From positions 73,500 to 137,499 of the forward strand of contig CAJUKV010000002.1 in NCBI GenBank assembly GCA_910587305.1: a stretch of 64,000 nt of DNA, given 5' to 3'. This document shows positions 60,947 through 64,000 of the stretch, in pieces. Below the pieces are notes generated by a model. That model ran no database searches and was not told the origin of the DNA. It was given only the letters and a program-made list of their open reading frames with translations. Each line of letters starts with the position of its first letter. Positions within the stretch are counted from its first letter, which is position 1. The position numbers and the translations under genes were made by a program. This DNA is from an uncultured Lachnospiraceae bacterium. Lineage in GTDB: Bacteria; Bacillota; Clostridia; Lachnospirales; Lachnospiraceae.

Positions 60947-62305
60947 ATGGAGAAAATGTGGTATGCTGTTTGTATGAAACGAAGAGGAAAAAAGCAAGGT
61001 TTACAATTGAAGGAAGGAAAGAGGAAAAGAGGGGGAAAGCGCGGCTTTGGAGTGGCGGGCACTTTTTTTGTTACTCTTTTTATCATGCTTTCACTGGGGA
61101 TAGCCGGGATATTGCTTTTAAAGCTCATTGGTCAGGAAGGGGAGGAAAATAAAGCCTTTGCGGAAGGGTTATATGCGCAGGAGACCATTCATTTTATTCC
61201 GGAAAGCATATCGGAGAGGCTGGATGAGAAAGATTTAACGGGGACGAAAACAAAGCCTGAGCCTACGCCCACACCTAGGTATTTGGAAGAACTATCTGAT
61301 GCGGATTACATGAAAGCCAATAATATTTTCCCATGGGAGGCCAGCGACGGGGATAAGGTGACGATTGGCTTTGTGGGCGATATCCTTATGGACGATGAAT
61401 ATGCAATTATGGCTAATCTGCTGAACAGGGGCAGGACAATAGAGAACGGCATTTCACAGGCTATGCTTGAGCAAATGCGGGGGGTAGATATTCTGGTAGC
61501 CAATAATGAATTTCCCTTTACGGATAGGGGGACGCCTACGGAGGGAAAGACATTTACTTTCCGGGCGGACACCGGGGCGGTTTCCTATCTGCACGATATG
61601 GGGGTGGATGTGGCGGTGCTGGCCAACAACCATATTTATGACTTTGGGGAAACAGGGCTTTTGGATACTTTAGATACCCTTACAAGTGCCGGAATACCGC
61701 TGGTGGGCGCAGGCAGAAACCTGGAGGAAGCAAGCGCGCCCCTTTATTTTATTGTAAATGACATGAAGATTGCCATTGTGGCGGCCACCCAGATAGAACG
61801 GCTTGACAATCCCGACACAAAAGGCGCTACGGAAAACAGCGCCGGCGTGTTCCGGTGCCTGAATCCGGAAAAGCTTTACGAAGTGGTGGGTAAGGCGAAG
61901 GAAAACAGTGATTTCGTCATCGTCTATATCCATTGGGGCACGGAAAACCAGACGGAAATCGACTGGCTTCAGACCGACCAGGCGCCGCGCATAGCGGAGG
62001 CCGGGGCAGATTTGATTATTGGCGACCATCCGCACTGTTTACAGGGCATTACTTACTTTGACGATACGCCGGTGATTTACAGCATGGGAAATTTCTGGTT
62101 TAATTCCAGAACCGTGGATACGGGAATGGTTCAGGTTACAATAGGGAAAGAAGGACTTGAAACATTTCAGTTTGTGCCGGGACTGCAGTCCGACTGCCGG
62201 GTGGATTTGGTGCAGGGGGAGGAGAAGGAGAGGATTCTGGCGCTGATGCGGGAACTGTCGCCGGATGTTTCCATAGACGAAAATGGATTTGTGAGTAAAA
62301 AGTAG
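60947..62305 (+). CDS. CapA-family (PGA_cap) metallophosphoesterase-like protein
   Basis: 452 residues, or 443 if it starts at 60974 (MKRRGKKQG). A basic cytoplasmic head leads into one membrane helix (about residues 38-60), then an extracellular linker and the PGA_cap domain. Motifs: VGDILMDDEY (Asp ligand), VANNEFPF, LANNHIYDFGETG (Asn-His) and IGDHPHCLQG with GNFWFNS at the end. CapA proteins are linked to poly-gamma-glutamate capsules, but no capBC is here and many such proteins have unknown roles. It sits between rplA and rplJ, where no gene is usual. Confidence 0.85.
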   Translation: MEKMWYAVCMKRRGKKQGLQLKEGKRKRGGKRGFGVAGTFFVTLFIMLSLGIAGILLLKLIGQEGEENKAFAEGLYAQETIHFIPESISERLDEKDLTGTKTKPEPTPTPRYLEELSDADYMKANNIFPWEASDGDKVTIGFVGDILMDDEYAIMANLLNRGRTIENGISQAMLEQMRGVDILVANNEFPFTDRGTPTEGKTFTFRADTGAVSYLHDMGVDVAVLANNHIYDFGETGLLDTLDTLTSAGIPLVGAGRNLEEASAPLYFIVNDMKIAIVAATQIERLDNPDTKGATENSAGVFRCLNPEKLYEVVGKAKENSDFVIVYIHWGTENQTEIDWLQTDQAPRIAEAGADLIIGDHPHCLQGITYFDDTPVIYSMGNFWFNSRTVDTGMVQVTIGKEGLETFQFVPGLQSDCRVDLVQGEEKERILALMRELSPDVSIDENGFVSKK

Positions 62306-62364
62306 GTGATTGGTTACTTTTTACATAGTGGTCAGTAAAAAGTAATTGGATTTAACGGAAACGG

Positions 62365-62393
62365 TTGACATGAAGATTTGTATATGGTATTTT
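62365..62393 (+). promoter_or_regulatory. Promoter of rplJ-rplL
   Basis: TTGACA (62365-62370), 17 bp, TATTTT (62388-62393). It gives rplJL a transcript separate from rplKA. Confidence 0.8.
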
Positions 62394-62404
62394 AAAGAAG
62401 GTCG

Positions 62405-62547
62405 TTTTGACCATGCCGAAGACAGCAGGTGTCCGGCTCCGGGATGAACCGGAGGGACGTAAGTGTTTTGCGATGCGAATCGCCTGCCGAGGAGAAGAGT
62501 TTGACTTGAGAAAAATTCTGCCTCTCCGTCTTTGGAGAGGTTTTTTT
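62405..62547 (+). ncRNA. L10(L12)4-type ribosomal leader with attenuator
   Basis: The sequence contains the conserved parts of Firmicutes L10 leaders: GCCGAAGACAGCAGGTG, a GGCTCCGGGATGAACCGGAG stem, TTTTGCGATGCG and CCTGCCGAGGAG. It closes with an intrinsic terminator CCTCTCC-GTCTTT-GGAGAGG-TTTTTTT at 62521-62547. Binding of the L10-L12 complex is expected to favour termination and so balance rplJL expression. Confidence 0.85.
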
Positions 62548-62667
62548 ATCAATAAGCTGACGCTAAAAGTGCGGCGGCATTTGATTAACATAAGGATGAA
62601 ACGTAAAATGTGGCATCCGGTGTTTGAACTCCTTTCGGCACTAAAATCTAACAAGGAGGTAAAGAAA

Positions 62668-63240
62668 GTGGCAAAAGTTGAATTGAAACAGCCTGTCGTT
62701 GATGAAATTTCCGCGCAAATCAAAGACGCTCAGTCGGTTGTTCTTGTTGACTACCGCGGACTTACGGTGGAGCAGGATACGAATTTGCGTAAGCAGCTTC
62801 GCGAAGCGGACATTGTTTACAAGGTTTACAAGAACACAATGATGAATTTTGCGTTTAAGGGAACAGATTGTGAAAGCCTGACCCCTTATCTGGAAGGGCC
62901 CAGTGCAATTGCAATTTCTAAGACAGATGCGACGGCTCCTGCAAGAATCCTGTGCAAATTTGCAAAGGAAGCGCCTAAGCTGGAAGTTAAGGGCGGTATT
63001 GTTGAAGGACTTTCATATGATGCGGCCGGCATTACGGAAATTGCAAAGATTCCTTCAAGAGAGGAATTGCTCTCCAAGCTGCTTGGAAGCATTCAGTCGC
63101 CGATTGCAAACTTCGCACGTGTTATGAACCAGTTGGCGGAAAAAGGCGGCGCCGGTGCATGCGAAGCTCCTGCCGGCGAGGAAACGGCAGCTGAAGCTCC
63201 TGCAGCAGAAGAAGCGGCAGGTGAACCGGCGGCGGAATAA
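62668..63240 (+). CDS. rplJ: 50S ribosomal protein L10
   Basis: 190 residues starting at a GTG codon, seven bases behind AAGGAGG; the open frame upstream is the leader and not coding. VVLVDYRGLTVEQDTNLRKQ and YKVYKNTMMNFAFKGT are typical. The C-terminal tail is Ala/Glu-rich (about 20 residues longer than the average), possibly an added acidic extension. It carries the L7/L12 dimers on the ribosome. Confidence 0.96.
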   Translation: MAKVELKQPVVDEISAQIKDAQSVVLVDYRGLTVEQDTNLRKQLREADIVYKVYKNTMMNFAFKGTDCESLTPYLEGPSAIAISKTDATAPARILCKFAKEAPKLEVKGGIVEGLSYDAAGITEIAKIPSREELLSKLLGSIQSPIANFARVMNQLAEKGGAGACEAPAGEETAAEAPAAEEAAGEPAAE

Positions 63241-63305
63241 AGCCTGGCCGGAACAATTTGAACATGAAAAACGATTTATAAAAAATAAAAACGGAGGAAA
63301 TGAAA

Positions 63306-63680
63306 ATGGCAAAGTTATCCACACAGGAAATAATTGACGCTATCAAAGAGTTAACAGTATTAGAATTGAATGATCTTGTAAAAGCCTGCGAAGAAGAATT
63401 TGGCGTATCCGCAGCAGCAGGCGTTGTAGTTGCGGCAGCAGCTGATACAGGCGCAGCAGAGGAAGAAAAGACAGAGTTTGATGTAGAGCTCACAGAGATT
63501 GGCCCTAACAAGGTTAAGGTTATTAAGGTTGTACGTGAAGCTACGGGCCTTGGCCTGAAAGAAGCTAAGGATCTTGTTGATTCCGCTCCTAAGGTTCTCA
63601 AGGAAGGTATCTCCAAGGAAGAAGCTGAGGATATTAAGGGTAAGTTAGAAGCTGAAGGCGCTAAGGTTACATTAAAGTAA
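63306..63680 (+). CDS. rplL: 50S ribosomal protein L7/L12
   Basis: 124 residues. N-terminal dimerisation part MAKLSTQEIIDAIKELTVLE, Ala-rich hinge and C-terminal domain KVKVIKVVREATGLGLKEAK. Start at 63306 (GGAGG eight bases upstream); an in-frame ATG at 63300 is only two bases behind the site. Confidence 0.96.
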   Translation: MAKLSTQEIIDAIKELTVLELNDLVKACEEEFGVSAAAGVVVAAAADTGAAEEEKTEFDVELTEIGPNKVKVIKVVREATGLGLKEAKDLVDSAPKVLKEGISKEEAEDIKGKLEAEGAKVTLK

Positions 63681-63708
63681 TCCGCACATAAGTTTCAAAG
63701 GTTTATCA

Positions 63709-63746
63709 GGCTGTGTATCTGCACTTTGCGGTACACAGTCTTTTTT
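63709..63746 (+). terminator. Terminator after rplL
   Basis: GGCTGTGTA / TACACAGTC stem followed by six T. Confidence 0.85.
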
Positions 63747-63782
63747 ATTAATAAGCTGTCTCGCGAAGCGTGGCAGCGTTTG

Positions 63783-63867
63783 ATGCACAGGCCCGCATAC
63801 GGAAACTTGCTGCCAGGGCAGCATGCGGCCGCGCGGCGATCAGGGAAAAATTTTCCTTGCTCGATTT
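63783..63867 (+). repeat. Dispersed repeat R1, near-complete unit
   Basis: ATGCACAGGCCCGCATACGG, GCATGCGGCCGCGCGGCGAT, then CAGGGAAAAATTTTCCTTG and CTCGATTTCG. Closest in layout to the first unit at 3454. Confidence 0.65.
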
Positions 63868-63918
63868 CGACTAATATTAAAATTTACAAAAAATTTCCAA
63901 AAATTAAAAAAATATTTG

Positions 63919-63947
63919 TTGACTCGATTTTGGGCTTGTAGTAGAAT
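63919..63947 (+). promoter_or_regulatory. Strong promoter toward the gene beyond the window
   Basis: TTGACT (63919-63924), 17 bp, TAGAAT (63942-63947). The gene it drives lies outside the window; rpoB is the usual gene after rplL, but this is only expectation. Confidence 0.75.
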
Positions 63948-64000
63948 CCCGTTTTAAACACTTATTAAAAAGTAAAATGGCTGAATCTCCCTGTTTATGG

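Noticed and set aside
60947..62305. Poly-gamma-glutamate capsule operon
   Set aside because: Only a CapA-like protein is present; there is no capB or capC.

Overview
The window looks like a chromosomal segment of a Gram-positive gut anaerobe of the Lachnospiraceae (Clostridium cluster XIVa) type. The evidence is strong GGAGG ribosome binding sites, a class III (anaerobic) ribonucleotide reductase with its activase, several YesM/YesN-type two-component systems next to carbohydrate ABC transporters that lack their own ATPase, a GH172 and a GH2 enzyme, and the ribosomal block rpmG-secE-nusG-rplK-rplA ... rplJ-rplL. No species can be assigned from sequence reading alone.

Layout. 1-644: tail of a secreted-looking protein. 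973-3359: UDP-sugar pyrophosphorylase and galE (UDP-glucose/UDP-galactose supply). 3710-8670: a LanFEG-like ABC exporter, divergent from a response regulator that has lost its N-terminus and an intact sensor kinase; this resembles an antimicrobial-peptide sensing and immunity module. 8778-11742: a haemolysin III-like membrane protein and a DUF1266 lipoprotein. 12293-25139: first sugar region, with YesN/YesM systems on the minus strand flanking a plus-strand set of binding protein, two permeases, GH172 (DUF2961) enzyme and a second paralogous binding protein. 25335-27130: Rsm22-like methyltransferase and an MBL-fold hydrolase. 27358-42068: a long co-directional glycoside locus with binding protein, GH2 beta-galactosidase, aldo/keto reductase, SIS-domain protein, two permeases, ROK kinase, three Gfo/Idh/MocA-type proteins and two TIM-barrel isomerase/epimerase-like proteins. 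42233-44946: TetR regulator with matching operators on both sides, a 27-codon ORF, small membrane proteins and a methyltransferase. 44913-45817: AraC regulator broken in a homopolymer. 46056-51087: LysM protein, Rpn-type nuclease fragment, nrdG and nrdD. 51809-54769: Agr-like LytTR regulator and GHKL kinase separated by an XRE gene. 54901-57820: HTH protein, glf and an orphan FliD-like protein. 58301-63680: ribosomal and transcription genes, interrupted between rplA and rplJ by a CapA-like gene; rplJL has its own promoter and an L10-type leader. 63919-63947 is a strong promoter pointing to whatever lies downstream (rpoB is the usual gene there).

The most unusual content is non-coding. At least five dispersed repeat families occur between genes. 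R1: about 85 bp, ending in a GC-rich stem-loop, eight units. R2: built around GCGAGCAATGAGCC, several forms in both orientations. R3: about 78 bp with two hairpins, always ending in GGGGGTATAA-NN-ATG at a start codon, four copies. R4: a hairpin upstream of both YesN genes. R5: a 117-bp terminal-inverted-repeat element that in one copy carries a second 229-bp element flanked by a perfect 10-bp duplication. R3 behaves like a portable translation-start leader and is the best candidate for an undescribed system here.

Limits: everything comes from reading the sequence and recognising families by motif. No database search, fold computation or alignment was run.
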